Source: Vampirovibrionales bacterium (GTDB lineage Bacteria; Cyanobacteriota; Vampirovibrionia; Vampirovibrionales; Vampirovibrionaceae). Taken from it: a stretch of 64,000 nt of DNA. The stretch covers positions 1,798,001 through 1,862,000 of the forward strand of contig JADJRF010000005.1 of NCBI GenBank assembly GCA_016712355.1. Reading direction: 5' to 3'. The position numbers and the translations under genes are program-made. Positions 45,150 to 53,707 of this stretch are shown here, piece after piece (position 1 is the stretch's first letter; each line of letters opens with the position of its first letter). The notes below the pieces were generated by a model, which worked only from the letters and a program-made list of their open reading frames with translations, was not told the origin of the DNA and searched no databases.

Positions 45150-45179
45150 TCGCAAGGCCTTTCTTGCGAGCGGTATAAT
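45150..45179 (+). promoter_or_regulatory. cysQ promoter with inverted repeat
   Basis: A perfect inverted repeat TCGCAAG-N6-CTTGCGA (45150-45169) directly precedes TATAAT (45174-45179) and covers the -35 region, where no consensus hexamer exists. The ATG at 45189 is only 9 bases past the -10, so the mRNA would have almost no leader. Confidence 0.5.
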
Positions 45180-45188
45180 AAAAGGCTG

Positions 45189-45980
45189 ATGACAACGACA
45201 CTCCTAGGCGCCCCTGAGGCGCGCGCGCTGGTATCGCTGGCCCGCCAGGCCCAAGAGGCGATTCTGGCCGTTTATGAGCGGCCTCTGGATCCTGGGGTCG
45301 ATGTGGCCATGAAGGCGGATAACAGCCCGCTGACCGCCGCCGATCGGGCTTCGCATCAGGTGCTGGCGAGCGGACTGACACGGTTGTTTCCGGGTATCCC
45401 GCTGATTTCGGAAGAGGCCGACTTGCCGTCGTATGACGCCCGGCGCGCGTGGGACTGCTTCTGGTTGATCGATCCGCTGGACGGGACGAAGAATTTTCTG
45501 CGCCGCAACGGCGAATTTGTCGTTAATATCGCGCTGATTCAGGGCCAACTGCCGGTCTTTGGGCTGATTTGCGCGCCCACGGAAGACACGACGCATTACG
45601 GTTTCGTGGGAGGCGGCTGCTACCGCCAGCAAGGAGATGCGCAACCCCTGGCGCTGACTCCGCGCGCGTTCCCGGAAAGCGGCCCCGTGCGGGTCTTGGG
45701 CAGCGGCGACGATGTGCGCCGAGGTCCCGCGCTTGACGTGTGGAAAGCGCAGGGACGCATCATTGAGCGGCTGAAAATCGGCAGCGCGCTGAAGTTCTGC
45801 CGTCTGGTGGATGGCGCGGCGGACGCCTACGTACGCAGCGGCCCCACAATGGAATGGGACATCGCCGCCGGGCACGCGATGGCGCTGGCCTGCGGCAAAA
45901 CGCTGCTGAGCGCGCCGGATGGCGGTCCGTTTCTGTATAACAAGCCTTCGCTGCTGAATCCGGGGTTTACCTGTTATTAG
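45189..45980 (+). CDS. cysQ: 3'(2'),5'-bisphosphate nucleotidase, CysQ type
   Basis: A member of the inositol monophosphatase superfamily; CysQ hydrolyses PAP, the by-product of sulfate assimilation, to AMP. The 263-residue protein has the metal-site motifs 'PLISEEADLP', 'FWLIDPLDGTKNFLRRNGEFVVNIALI' (DPxDGTxxF) and 'TMEWDIAAGHAM' (WDxAA). The start ATG 45189 lacks an SD, in line with a leaderless transcript from the TATAAT just upstream. An inositol phosphatase role is possible, since the motifs are shared. Confidence 0.87.
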   Translation: MTTTLLGAPEARALVSLARQAQEAILAVYERPLDPGVDVAMKADNSPLTAADRASHQVLASGLTRLFPGIPLISEEADLPSYDARRAWDCFWLIDPLDGTKNFLRRNGEFVVNIALIQGQLPVFGLICAPTEDTTHYGFVGGGCYRQQGDAQPLALTPRAFPESGPVRVLGSGDDVRRGPALDVWKAQGRIIERLKIGSALKFCRLVDGAADAYVRSGPTMEWDIAAGHAMALACGKTLLSAPDGGPFLYNKPSLLNPGFTCY

Positions 45981-46064
45981 CGCGGACGCCGTGCGTTTCA
46001 AGCGTCAGAAACGTCTGACCGCGCCCCCCTGACAAGACGCCATCTTCTCAGCCTTGTGAAGCGT

Positions 46065-46093
46065 CTGACAATGTCCTGAAACGGGAATACAAT
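46065..46093 (+). promoter_or_regulatory. Promoter of the acyl-CoA synthetase gene
   Basis: CTGACA (46065-46070) and TACAAT (46088-46093) are separated by exactly 17 bases and lie 64 bases before the ATG at 46157. The sequence AGCGTC(A/T)GA occurs twice just upstream, perhaps as part of a binding site. Confidence 0.55.
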
Positions 46094-46156
46094 ATCTAGC
46101 GCGGGCTCTCACGCGGGGCGCGCAACGACCCAGACCTTGACGGGGGATTCTACGGC

Positions 46157-47737
46157 ATGACGGCGGGCGAGACGATTCGCGATTTACTGCAACGACAGGC
46201 GCGCGCGCGCGGCGAGGCGCCGTTTCTGATTTTTCCCGAGCGTGAGCAGACGCTCTCTTACGCGCAACTGGCCGATGGCTGCGCCGGGGTGTCGCGTCTG
46301 CTGAGCGAGTGGGGCGTCGTGCGCGGCGAAAAAGTCGCGCTGCTGCTGCCGAACATTCCCGAGTTCTGCCTGTTTTACTGGGGGGCGATGGCGATCGGGG
46401 CCGTCGCCGCGCCGATTAATACGCTGTTGAAGGCGCCGGAAATTCAGTTTATCGTCGACCATTGCGAGGCCGGCATTCTGGTCACCACGCGGGAATTTTT
46501 GCCGGAGCTGGCGCGCATCGCCGAGCAGCTCCCGCACCTGCGGCGTCTGGTCGTCATTCCGGATCCGGCGATCGACGCGGCGACGGAGAGCGCGCCGCAG
46601 GCGGCGTTTCCGTGGCCCCGTCACGACATCGAACCGCTGACGCTGACGACGCGCGGCCAGCGTGACGGATTCGCGGCGCAAGGCCCCCTCAGCGCCGACG
46701 ACGAGGCGATGATTATTTACACCTCCGGCACGACCGGCAAGCCCAAGGGCGTGCTGCTGACGCATGGGAATTTAATCGCCAATGCGACGACTATCTTTCA
46801 GTGGTTCTCGCTCGATGAAAACAGCCGTTTTATGTGCGTTCTGCCGCTATTTCACGTCAATGGCGAAGTCGTCACGCTGATGACGCCGCTGGCGTGCGGG
46901 GCAAGCGTCGTCCTGTGCCGAAAATTCAGCGCCTCTCAGTTCTGGCCCTGGGTGACGACGTATGGGGTCACGCTGTTCAGCGCGGTGCCGTCGATTCTGT
47001 CCATTCTCACCAGTCGCGGACGTCCGCAGACGCCGGCGCCGACGCTGCAATTCGCCATTTGTGGCGCTGCGCCGCTGGCCGTGGAAACGCATCGGCAGTT
47101 TGAGGCGACCTTTGATTTTCCGGTTTTTGAAGGCTATGGCCTCTCAGAAACCACGTGTTACGCCACGTTTAACCCGCGCGACGCCTCCCGGCGCAAGATA
47201 GGCTCCATTGGGCTGGCGGCGGGCGACGAGGTGGCCATCTGGGGCGAAGACGATCAGCCGCTGGGCCCTCACCAGAGCGGCGAGATCGTGATTCGCGGCG
47301 ATAACGTGATGCGGGGCTATTTCAAGCGCCCCGACGCTACCGAGGACGCTTTTCGCGGCGGCTGGTTTCACAGCGGCGATATCGGCATGCGCGACGCCGA
47401 CGGATTTTTCTATATTCTGGATCGCGTCAAAGACATGATTATTCGCGGCGGGGAGAACATTTATCCGCGCGAGGTGGATGAATGCCTCTACCAGCATCCG
47501 GCCATTGCCGATGCCGCGACCATCGGCGTGCCGGACGCCCTCTATGGAGAGGACGTGCGGAGTTACGTCGTTCTGCGCGACGGCGCGACTCTGGACGAGG
47601 CGGCGGTTATTGCCTGGTGCCGCGAGCGGCTGGCGGACTTCAAGTGTCCCAAATCCGTCCGGTTTTTGGCGGAAATTCCCAAGGGGCCGACCGGCAAGCT
47701 CTTGCGCCGCGCCCTGCGCGACTTAGCCGAGCCTTAA
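46157..47737 (+). CDS. AMP-dependent acyl-CoA synthetase/ligase
   Basis: A 526-residue ANL-family enzyme that activates a carboxylic acid with ATP and joins it to CoA. Motifs: P-loop-like 'YTSGTTGKPKGVLLTHGN', 'VFEGYGLSETTCYATFNP', the hinge 'DGFFYILDRVKDMIIRGGENIYPREVDE' and the catalytic C-terminal Lys in 'GPTGKLLRRALRD'. The overall style is that of long- or medium-chain fatty acyl-CoA ligases, but the acid is unknown. It stands alone on the plus strand, converging with the unknown membrane-protein operon, and has its own promoter. Confidence 0.88.
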   Translation: MTAGETIRDLLQRQARARGEAPFLIFPEREQTLSYAQLADGCAGVSRLLSEWGVVRGEKVALLLPNIPEFCLFYWGAMAIGAVAAPINTLLKAPEIQFIVDHCEAGILVTTREFLPELARIAEQLPHLRRLVVIPDPAIDAATESAPQAAFPWPRHDIEPLTLTTRGQRDGFAAQGPLSADDEAMIIYTSGTTGKPKGVLLTHGNLIANATTIFQWFSLDENSRFMCVLPLFHVNGEVVTLMTPLACGASVVLCRKFSASQFWPWVTTYGVTLFSAVPSILSILTSRGRPQTPAPTLQFAICGAAPLAVETHRQFEATFDFPVFEGYGLSETTCYATFNPRDASRRKIGSIGLAAGDEVAIWGEDDQPLGPHQSGEIVIRGDNVMRGYFKRPDATEDAFRGGWFHSGDIGMRDADGFFYILDRVKDMIIRGGENIYPREVDECLYQHPAIADAATIGVPDALYGEDVRSYVVLRDGATLDEAAVIAWCRERLADFKCPKSVRFLAEIPKGPTGKLLRRALRDLAEP

Positions 47738-47744
47738 GCCCGAC

Positions 47745-49154
47745 CTAGAAGCCTTGGGCGCTTGTCTGGCGAAACGTCGCAAAAAACGGATTACGCAGCG
47801 CATGCGCCGCCGCTGACGGGGACAGCGACGTTGGCGCGGGCCGGGCGGCGCGGGCCTTGCTCAGGTTGCGGCTAATCATCGCGCTGCCGCTGGCAATGAC
47901 AGCCGAAAGACCGGCGGCGGCGGCAAAGGCGAAGCGACCGGCGTAGCCGAGACGACGATCCAGAAATGTCGCGCACTTTGCCAGACCCAGCTTGTCGGCG
48001 ATGCGATCCGACTGGAGCGCCGCAAAGGTCGCAATGCCGGGAATGATGCTCAAATACGACGGCGCGCGGACGACCGGCGCCGGATTAATGCCTTCGGCGA
48101 TAAGTCGCTTCTGCCACGGCTGGACTTTCTGGGCGTCATAATTGAGCAGCAGCCAGCCGACGATGACGAAAAACGTGGCGGCGCTTGCCGCCATCTTGGG
48201 CCAGAAAGCCGTGCGGTGAATCCGTTGCAGGGTGCGCAGGACTCTGCGGCTTTCAAATCCTTCTTTTACAAACGGGGCCAGCTTCTGACGCTCAGGATCC
48301 TGCGCCAGTCTGGCCAGTTCATGGGTTTCCAGCGCATCGCGCGAGGCGTCGGGATGTAAGACGGCCTTATGCGCCATGGTCGCCGCCTGCTGAATCTCGG
48401 CTACATGATGCGCCTTGAGCCGCCCTTGGGCCACCAGCCCCTCCAGAAAATGCGACAGACTTGGCGCGGATTCCAGCGCCTTGCAGTCGACATTCAGCCG
48501 GAAATGGAAGGTCTCCAGCGCGCCTTTAACCAGATCGCGCGCGGCTTTGCTTGCCAGACTGCCATCGCGCGCCAGTGCGCTCAGGCCTTCTCGCAACGGG
48601 GCTTCGTTCTTGACGTTTTCCAACGAAGCGACGAACTTGCGGGCGATGTCGTGCGTGCGCAGAATCGACTTGACGGCGCGTTCTTCTGCCTGCGGCAGCA
48701 AGCCGCTATCAGTGAGGTAATGCTCGTAGAACAGGGTTTTTTTCAGATGGCGGGCTAATGGCGCGGCTTTTTCGCGCACGTGGGCGGGCAGATTCGGCGC
48801 ATCGACGGCTTCGAACATGCGCGCCACCATCGGGTAATGGTCTGCCTGCACGCCGACGTTGATAAAGCGCCTGCGCAAGGCCGGAACGGCTTCGAGGCTG
48901 TCAATGCCCAGCGCGTCATCGAGCTTGAGGGTATGCGCCATCAAGGGCATCGTGTAGAAGGAATCGACAGCCCGAAAGGCCCCGTCAAAGACAAAGGGCG
49001 ACACCATCGACCCGAAGAAATGCCGGAATTGATACTCGGCGTAGCGCGAATCGGGAACGGTCGTCTCGTCGCGGTAGGCGTCGCGAAACACGTAGCCCAG
49101 GTTGCCCGCGTGCATCAGCGTGGCCTGAACCAGCTGGCTGGACAGATACGTCAT
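47745..49154 (-). CDS. Unknown membrane-associated protein (469 aa)
   Basis: The start is ATG 49154, overlapping the TGA of the upstream gene (ATGA); a longer frame reaches 49292. The product is mostly alpha-helical and charged up to residue ~320, followed by hydrophobic segments near 325-345 ('ATFFVIVGWLLLNY'), 375-390 and 415-435 ('FAFAAAAGLSAVIASG'). No family recognised. The gene pair 49151-50263/47745-49154 resembles the pair at 7656/6457 in layout: a Pro-rich, membrane-associated protein coupled by stop/start overlap to a larger helical membrane protein. Confidence 0.65.
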   Translation of the reverse strand: MTYLSSQLVQATLMHAGNLGYVFRDAYRDETTVPDSRYAEYQFRHFFGSMVSPFVFDGAFRAVDSFYTMPLMAHTLKLDDALGIDSLEAVPALRRRFINVGVQADHYPMVARMFEAVDAPNLPAHVREKAAPLARHLKKTLFYEHYLTDSGLLPQAEERAVKSILRTHDIARKFVASLENVKNEAPLREGLSALARDGSLASKAARDLVKGALETFHFRLNVDCKALESAPSLSHFLEGLVAQGRLKAHHVAEIQQAATMAHKAVLHPDASRDALETHELARLAQDPERQKLAPFVKEGFESRRVLRTLQRIHRTAFWPKMAASAATFFVIVGWLLLNYDAQKVQPWQKRLIAEGINPAPVVRAPSYLSIIPGIATFAALQSDRIADKLGLAKCATFLDRRLGYAGRFAFAAAAGLSAVIASGSAMISRNLSKARAARPAPTSLSPSAAAHALRNPFFATFRQTSAQGF

Positions 49155-50263
49155 GGCTGAGGCCCTCGCGGCATCGCCGGGGGCGCAAACGAGTTGATCG
49201 AAGGCGCAGACGGCGGCGGCCAGCTCCAGACCGTTTGCGGCGCTTGACCATAGGCGCCGCCCCCATAAGTCGGCATCGGCCCATACGCCCATGGCGCCGT
49301 CGCCGGCTGAGGCGCAGAAGCCGCCATGACAGGCCTTGCTGAAACGGGACGCGGCCCGGAAGACGCAGAAACGGGCGTCATAAGCGGCGCCGGAAGGGAC
49401 AGAACGCGGCTTGGCTCAAGCGATGACGTCGCAGCGGCTGGCCGCTTTAAATCCAGATGGCGTTGCTTGAATTCCTGCGGATCAAAGTCTTTATCCAGAC
49501 GCGCGAAGGTGCGGAAGACGAATTCCATCGCCAGTTGTCCGACGAGCAAGGCCATGGCGACGATAATAATGCCGGTGGAGGCGAGGCGCATGCCATTCAG
49601 ACGATTCAGGAATTTTTTGCCCATCGTATGCAGGCGCAGCTTGTCGGCGTCCGAAAACTTGCCCAGCACGCGCTGTTCCCAGGGTAACAGGCCTTCGGCG
49701 CTCGCGCCGGGAGCGATTTTCTGGATGAAATCGTCCAGTTTTGCGATTTGATTATCATCCAGCTTGGTCCAGAACGGGCGCTTGCGGTCTTTTTCCCAGA
49801 AATCAATGCCGGCGGCTTTTAAGAGTTCAAAATAATCGCCGCCCAGCCGCGCGGGTTTCATGAAGCGATCAAACAGCAGGGTGTTCAGGCTGAACCGATC
49901 GCTTTTGGTGTAGCTGAGAACCCCCAACGTCACCAGAAACACCGTCAGGTTACGGCCAAAGTTCTCCCACGGGTGGGTTTTATGCCGAATGGAAATAATC
50001 GTCTGCGGCACATACCACGAGAAGAGCAGGCTCGTGCGGCTGGCGAAATCCTGAAGCGACAGATTGCCTTTGCGCCAGTCGCTCTTGCCCAGGCCGCTGC
50101 GCTCCAGCCAGTTAAAAACGCCTTGCGCGGCGCGTAAGCGTCGGCCTGCGGCAATCGGCGCCTGCGAAAAGCGGGCGCGGGGAGCGGATCGCGTGGATGG
50201 ATCGAGAGGCTGTAGCACAGTCAAAAGCCGAAGCTGGCCTTTCCTGACGTCTGGAGGGCGCAA
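49151..50263 (-). CDS. Unknown membrane protein with Pro-rich C-terminus
   Basis: The 370-residue frame begins at a TTG (50263); other non-ATG starts a little downstream are equally possible. Hydrophobic segments are seen near residues 60-75 ('LLFSWYVPQTIISI'), 85-105 ('LTVFLVTLGVLSYT') and 225-245 ('STGIIIVAMALLVGQLAMEFVF'). The last ~100 residues are Pro/Ala/Tyr/Gly rich ('APWAYGPMPTYGGGAYGQ') and probably disordered, like the N-terminus of the protein at 12309-12962. No family recognised. It is coupled to the next gene by a 4-base overlap and is divergent from the unknown gene at 50479. Confidence 0.6.
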   Translation of the reverse strand: MRPPDVRKGQLRLLTVLQPLDPSTRSAPRARFSQAPIAAGRRLRAAQGVFNWLERSGLGKSDWRKGNLSLQDFASRTSLLFSWYVPQTIISIRHKTHPWENFGRNLTVFLVTLGVLSYTKSDRFSLNTLLFDRFMKPARLGGDYFELLKAAGIDFWEKDRKRPFWTKLDDNQIAKLDDFIQKIAPGASAEGLLPWEQRVLGKFSDADKLRLHTMGKKFLNRLNGMRLASTGIIIVAMALLVGQLAMEFVFRTFARLDKDFDPQEFKQRHLDLKRPAAATSSLEPSRVLSLPAPLMTPVSASSGPRPVSARPVMAASAPQPATAPWAYGPMPTYGGGAYGQAPQTVWSWPPPSAPSINSFAPPAMPRGPQP

Positions 50264-50478
50264 ACGAGGGGATCGGCGCTATCTCCGTCACTGCTATTAA
50301 GACGGAGGGCGCTCCTCAATTGCGTATTGATTGCGGGTTTATTACGCGCGAATCGGGAGCAATCGCGATCGTCGCGCGCGGGTATGACGCCGTGATGACA
50401 AGGCAAAGCAATTTTTCCGGTGCGCCTGTTTTGGTTGGGGGAGCAATAGCTCGCATGCGCCGAAAAAGGTCTGGGTTT

Positions 50479-51612
50479 GTGGCGATTCAGCGTATTAAAC
50501 CGGCAAGCGTCAACAGCGCCTCTCACGTGGCGGGCGGCGGCATGGGCCGCGCGGCGGATCGCGCCAGTAACGTCCTGCACCGTTTTTTTGAGGCCCCCAG
50601 CCAGATTTTAAGAGAAGGTCAGGAATTCAGGCTGGCGACAGAACAGATTCCGCTTGCCGCCGCCGCCGGCTCCGCGCTGCTTTACATCGAGGGACAGGAG
50701 CGCGCCCGCCCCGCAGGCGACCCGACCCTGTGGGCCAGACTCCTGGGCGAAGCCGGGCTGATTTATGGGCTGATGACGTATACCAGCGGCGTCTTGCCGC
50801 TAATTGCGCTCGGCACGCTGGCCTGGAAAATGGGGCAGGGCGCCAACGACAACAGCAAGCTGAAAAGCGCGCTGACGGTCGCAGGCTCCATGTCGCTGGG
50901 CTATTTGGGCGCGATGACAGGCCTTCGCTACACCATGACGTCTGCCGACCGCGAGACGGGCAAGCTGCTGCCCTTGCTGCGAGACCCCAGCGTGCGCAGC
51001 TTCTTTGCGCAGGATTCCGACGCCGCTTTACACGCCTTGGGCGACGATCTGGCGCGCGAGAATCCCACGCTGCGCGCCGGGCTCAAAGAAATGGGCGGTC
51101 ATATCGACAACAGCCTGCCTTTGCTGGAGCATTCCCGCGGATTTTTGAGCGCAGAGCCGCTGACGGCGCAAAGTCATCGGATGAAGCTCTCGCAGGAGTT
51201 GGGCAAAATTCAAGCCCCGTTGAATGATCCGGCGCTGGAAGGATACTTTGCGCGCCTGAGTCAGGGCGTTTCTGAAAAACTGGCGCAGCATCCGTTCGAC
51301 GTTGACTGGCAGGCGCGGCAGCGCGTGATGCGCCGCGTGCGCGAACTGGCCAACCGCCTGACCGATTCGCAGAAGTATGGCTATCAGCTCATTCGCGCCG
51401 CGAATCCGCTGTTTGGCGCGCTTATCGGGATGCTGGCGGGTCTGAGCCTTGCCAATGGCCTGTATGGCTTTATTCGTAAACGGGCGCCCCGTCTGGCGGC
51501 GATCCTTCCGGGACAAGTCAACGCCACGCCGCTGTGGCTGTCGAATCGCGCCAATAATGGCGGCGATGTGGTCATGCCCCGTCTGTCGCATTTGAACGTC
51601 GGGGCTATTTAA
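50479..51612 (+). CDS. Unknown membrane-associated protein (~377 aa)
   Basis: The frame opens at 50320, but the first part looks non-coding. The GTG at 50479 has AAAAAGG 9 bases upstream and gives 'VAIQRIKPASVNSASHVAGG'; ATG 50455 is an alternative. Hydrophobic segments near residues 50-65, 80-105 ('LIYGLMTYTSGVLPLIALGTLAW'), 120-135 and 315-335 ('LFGALIGMLAGLSLANGLYGF') suggest a membrane protein with a large helical loop. No family recognised. It converges with the glycosyltransferase (8-base overlap of gene ends) and faces the two unknown membrane genes to its left, so all three may belong to one process. Confidence 0.6.
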   Translation: MAIQRIKPASVNSASHVAGGGMGRAADRASNVLHRFFEAPSQILREGQEFRLATEQIPLAAAAGSALLYIEGQERARPAGDPTLWARLLGEAGLIYGLMTYTSGVLPLIALGTLAWKMGQGANDNSKLKSALTVAGSMSLGYLGAMTGLRYTMTSADRETGKLLPLLRDPSVRSFFAQDSDAALHALGDDLARENPTLRAGLKEMGGHIDNSLPLLEHSRGFLSAEPLTAQSHRMKLSQELGKIQAPLNDPALEGYFARLSQGVSEKLAQHPFDVDWQARQRVMRRVRELANRLTDSQKYGYQLIRAANPLFGALIGMLAGLSLANGLYGFIRKRAPRLAAILPGQVNATPLWLSNRANNGGDVVMPRLSHLNVGAI

Positions 51613-52768
51613 AGAATTTTTGCGAGCGCCGACGCGCTTTTACGGCGAAGATGTCCCACGCGGTTTTGACGTAGCGCAGGGCTGCGCGCCCATCCCAGTG
51701 AATCAGCCGGTTATAGTGCGCCATCAGCGTGTAGGCCTTGCGACGACGTAGCGATTCGCTGTTGTCCTTTATCAGGGCATCCAGAAAATCCCGCCAGAGG
51801 CGGCTTTTTTCCGGCCACGACCAGGCCTGAACGCTTTGCAGGTTTTCCTGCGCCAGCGCCAGACGCGTTGCATCGTCAGTTGCCAGCGTGCGCAGGGCGT
51901 CGGCCAGCGCTTGGGCCGAACGCTGCGGCAAAATAAAGTCCTGCTGGCGCGGACCGAACGCCTCCGGGACCAGGCCGACGCGGGTAGAAACCACGGCCAG
52001 TCCGCTGGCCATCGACTCCAGAACCGGTAACGGCGCGCCTTCGTACGCCGACGCGCAGATGTACACATGCAACTGGCGGTAAAAGGCAGGCATTTCCTCG
52101 TGCGGAATCAGCCGATCCTGCTGGTCGGCGGTTTTCAGGACGATGGGAACGCCTTCCGCCTGCAACTGGGCCACCGCCGGGCGGATAATCGTGTGAATCC
52201 CCTTGTGGTCTTCGCCGGGATTAAACTGGCTGTTGCCCGCCCAACCGACAACGAGGGGCTCTGAGGGCTGGCGCGGCGTCGGCTCGGGACCGGCGAAAAG
52301 CGCCAGATCTACGCCTTCTCCCAGAATGGCGGGGAGCGGCGCCCAGGGAATGGCTTCGTATTGGGCGTAGAGAATCTGGTTGCCGACCGCATAGGCGTTG
52401 ACTGCGCTGAAAACGGCGGCAAAGCGAATCTGATTGTCAGGCGTCAGATAGCGATTGGTGTAAATCGACGCGCTGACGATTTGCCGCGAGAAGCGCTCGA
52501 TCCACGCGTTTAACGAGACCCCGCGCGCTTGGAGGTAGCGCAGCGTGGTTTCGCTCAAGGCCTCTTGCGCGTCGACCGACCACCAAAAGTGGATGATGTC
52601 GTAGCGACGGACAAAGAACAGCTCATAGAAGAGGGCGGCGCGCGGCGTATAGTCGGCGCTGCACAGCACGTCGATCGTATAGTCCGGCCCAATAGACGCG
52701 GCGATGGCGTGGGCGTCGGAATCGAAAGCCCAGCCGTGGCGGTCAATGACGAAGGCGACGCGGGTCAT
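51605..52768 (-). CDS. GT4-type glycosyltransferase
   Basis: A 387-residue protein with a GT-B fold pattern. The C-terminal domain has 'PLVVGWAGNSQFN', 'GVPIVLKTADQQDRLIPHEEMPAFYRQLHVYICASAYEGAPLPVLESMASGLAVVSTRVG', where 'EGAPLPVLE' is the E-x7-E motif of retaining GT4 enzymes. The N-terminal domain is of the acceptor-binding type. It likely adds a sugar to a cell-surface polysaccharide or lipid. The ATG overlaps the tatA stop (ATGA). The tail ('KARRRSQKFFK') is basic and may contact membrane. Confidence 0.85.
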   Translation of the reverse strand: MTRVAFVIDRHGWAFDSDAHAIAASIGPDYTIDVLCSADYTPRAALFYELFFVRRYDIIHFWWSVDAQEALSETTLRYLQARGVSLNAWIERFSRQIVSASIYTNRYLTPDNQIRFAAVFSAVNAYAVGNQILYAQYEAIPWAPLPAILGEGVDLALFAGPEPTPRQPSEPLVVGWAGNSQFNPGEDHKGIHTIIRPAVAQLQAEGVPIVLKTADQQDRLIPHEEMPAFYRQLHVYICASAYEGAPLPVLESMASGLAVVSTRVGLVPEAFGPRQQDFILPQRSAQALADALRTLATDDATRLALAQENLQSVQAWSWPEKSRLWRDFLDALIKDNSESLRRRKAYTLMAHYNRLIHWDGRAALRYVKTAWDIFAVKARRRSQKFFK

Positions 52769-52959
52769 GCCGCAGGGGGCTTGGCGGCGCTTTCGGTTTT
52801 CGGCGCGTCATCGGCGGAAATATCGCGAGCCGCGCGCTTGAACTGACGCACGCCTTCACCCATGACGCGGAACACGTCGGGCAGGCGCCCGGGGCCAAAC
52901 AGAATCAACACAATCAAAAACAGAAGGGCGATTTCAAGCGGGCCGATGTTAAAAGGCAT
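52765..52959 (-). CDS. tatA: Twin-arginine translocase subunit TatA/E type
   Basis: A 64-residue protein starting 'MPFNIGPLEIALLFLIVLIL' at ATG 52959, with AAAGGAG 8 bases upstream (the longer frame to 52977 contains the SD). One membrane helix is followed by the hinge 'FGPGRLPDVFRVMGEGVRQF', an amphipathic helix and an acidic/polar tail: the exact TatA layout. TatA oligomers form the pore for folded proteins. The usual Glu/Gln before the helix is Glu9. It is coupled to a glycosyltransferase rather than tatC. Confidence 0.93.
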   Translation of the reverse strand: MPFNIGPLEIALLFLIVLILFGPGRLPDVFRVMGEGVRQFKRAARDISADDAPKTESAAKPPAA

Positions 52960-53169
52960 GATCTCCGCTCCTTTCATCTGTCACATGTCAACTGGCAATT
53001 GTCTGCGGGAGGGGCTCCGCCTCTCGAACAGCCTGACGCAGACTGCTGGCGAAACGCGCAGGACAAGGCGCTTCAGGGCATTGTCAAATTTATGGTATAG
53101 TTCTAGCACGCTGGCGGGCGCAAGTAAACGCGCGCAGCCGGACGCAACGCCTGTATGGGGATTCCTCGC

Positions 53170-53688
53170 ATGACAGCCGACGCCGCCGCGCTTCCGCTGG
53201 ATTTTCGTGAACGACTGCTCTCGGAACTACGCGCCCAGGGCTTTCGCCTGACCTTACAGCGCGAGCAGGTGCTGGACGTTTTTCTGAATCAGCCGACCGG
53301 CGACCATTTGAGCGTCGAAGAGCTGCATCGCGCGCTTAAGAAGCAGGCCTCAGATATCAGTCTGGCGACGACATACCGCACGCTGCGCCTGTTTGTGACG
53401 ATGGGCGTGCTGCGCGAACTGGATTTTTCGGAAGATCACAAGCACTACGAACTGATTCGCGACCCGGAAAAGCCGCATCATCACATTATTTGCATCGACT
53501 GCGGCAAGACCGCCGAATTTGAATCGCCGGAAGTCATTGCGCTGGCCGCCAAAATCGCGCGCGAAAAGCGTCTGACGCTGGTAGACGTGCAGCTCAAGAT
53601 TTTCGCCAACTGTCAGGACAGCGCCCACGACGACTCGTTCTCTGAGCATGAATCGCTTCGCCCTGCGCGCGATTCTGGCAGTTTCTAG
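53170..53688 (+). CDS. Fur-family metalloregulator
   Basis: A 172-residue Fur-superfamily repressor. ATG 53170 has GGGGA 9 bases upstream; an in-frame ATG at 53155 is possible. Features: winged helix 'GFRLTLQREQVLDVFLNQPTGDHLSVEELHRALKKQASDISLATTYRTLRLFVTMGVLREL', metal site 'HKHYELIRDPEKPHHHIICIDCGKTAEFESPEV' with a CxxC. The second CxxC of classical Fur is replaced by 'CQDSAHDDS', with one Cys only. Family is certain; whether it is Fur, Zur or PerR is open. It probably controls metal uptake or stress genes. Confidence 0.88.
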   Translation: MTADAAALPLDFRERLLSELRAQGFRLTLQREQVLDVFLNQPTGDHLSVEELHRALKKQASDISLATTYRTLRLFVTMGVLRELDFSEDHKHYELIRDPEKPHHHIICIDCGKTAEFESPEVIALAAKIAREKRLTLVDVQLKIFANCQDSAHDDSFSEHESLRPARDSGSF

Positions 53689-53707
53689 CCGGATTTTCCG
53701 GCCAGAT

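Noticed and set aside
45021..45188. AT-rich stretch before cysQ considered as a tRNA or riboswitch
   Set aside because: No cloverleaf, no known riboswitch core seen; the features are short palindromes and a promoter.
53041..53152. TATAGT before the Fur-family gene as a full promoter or Fur box
   Set aside because: No -35 at proper distance and no convincing 19-bp Fur-box palindrome.
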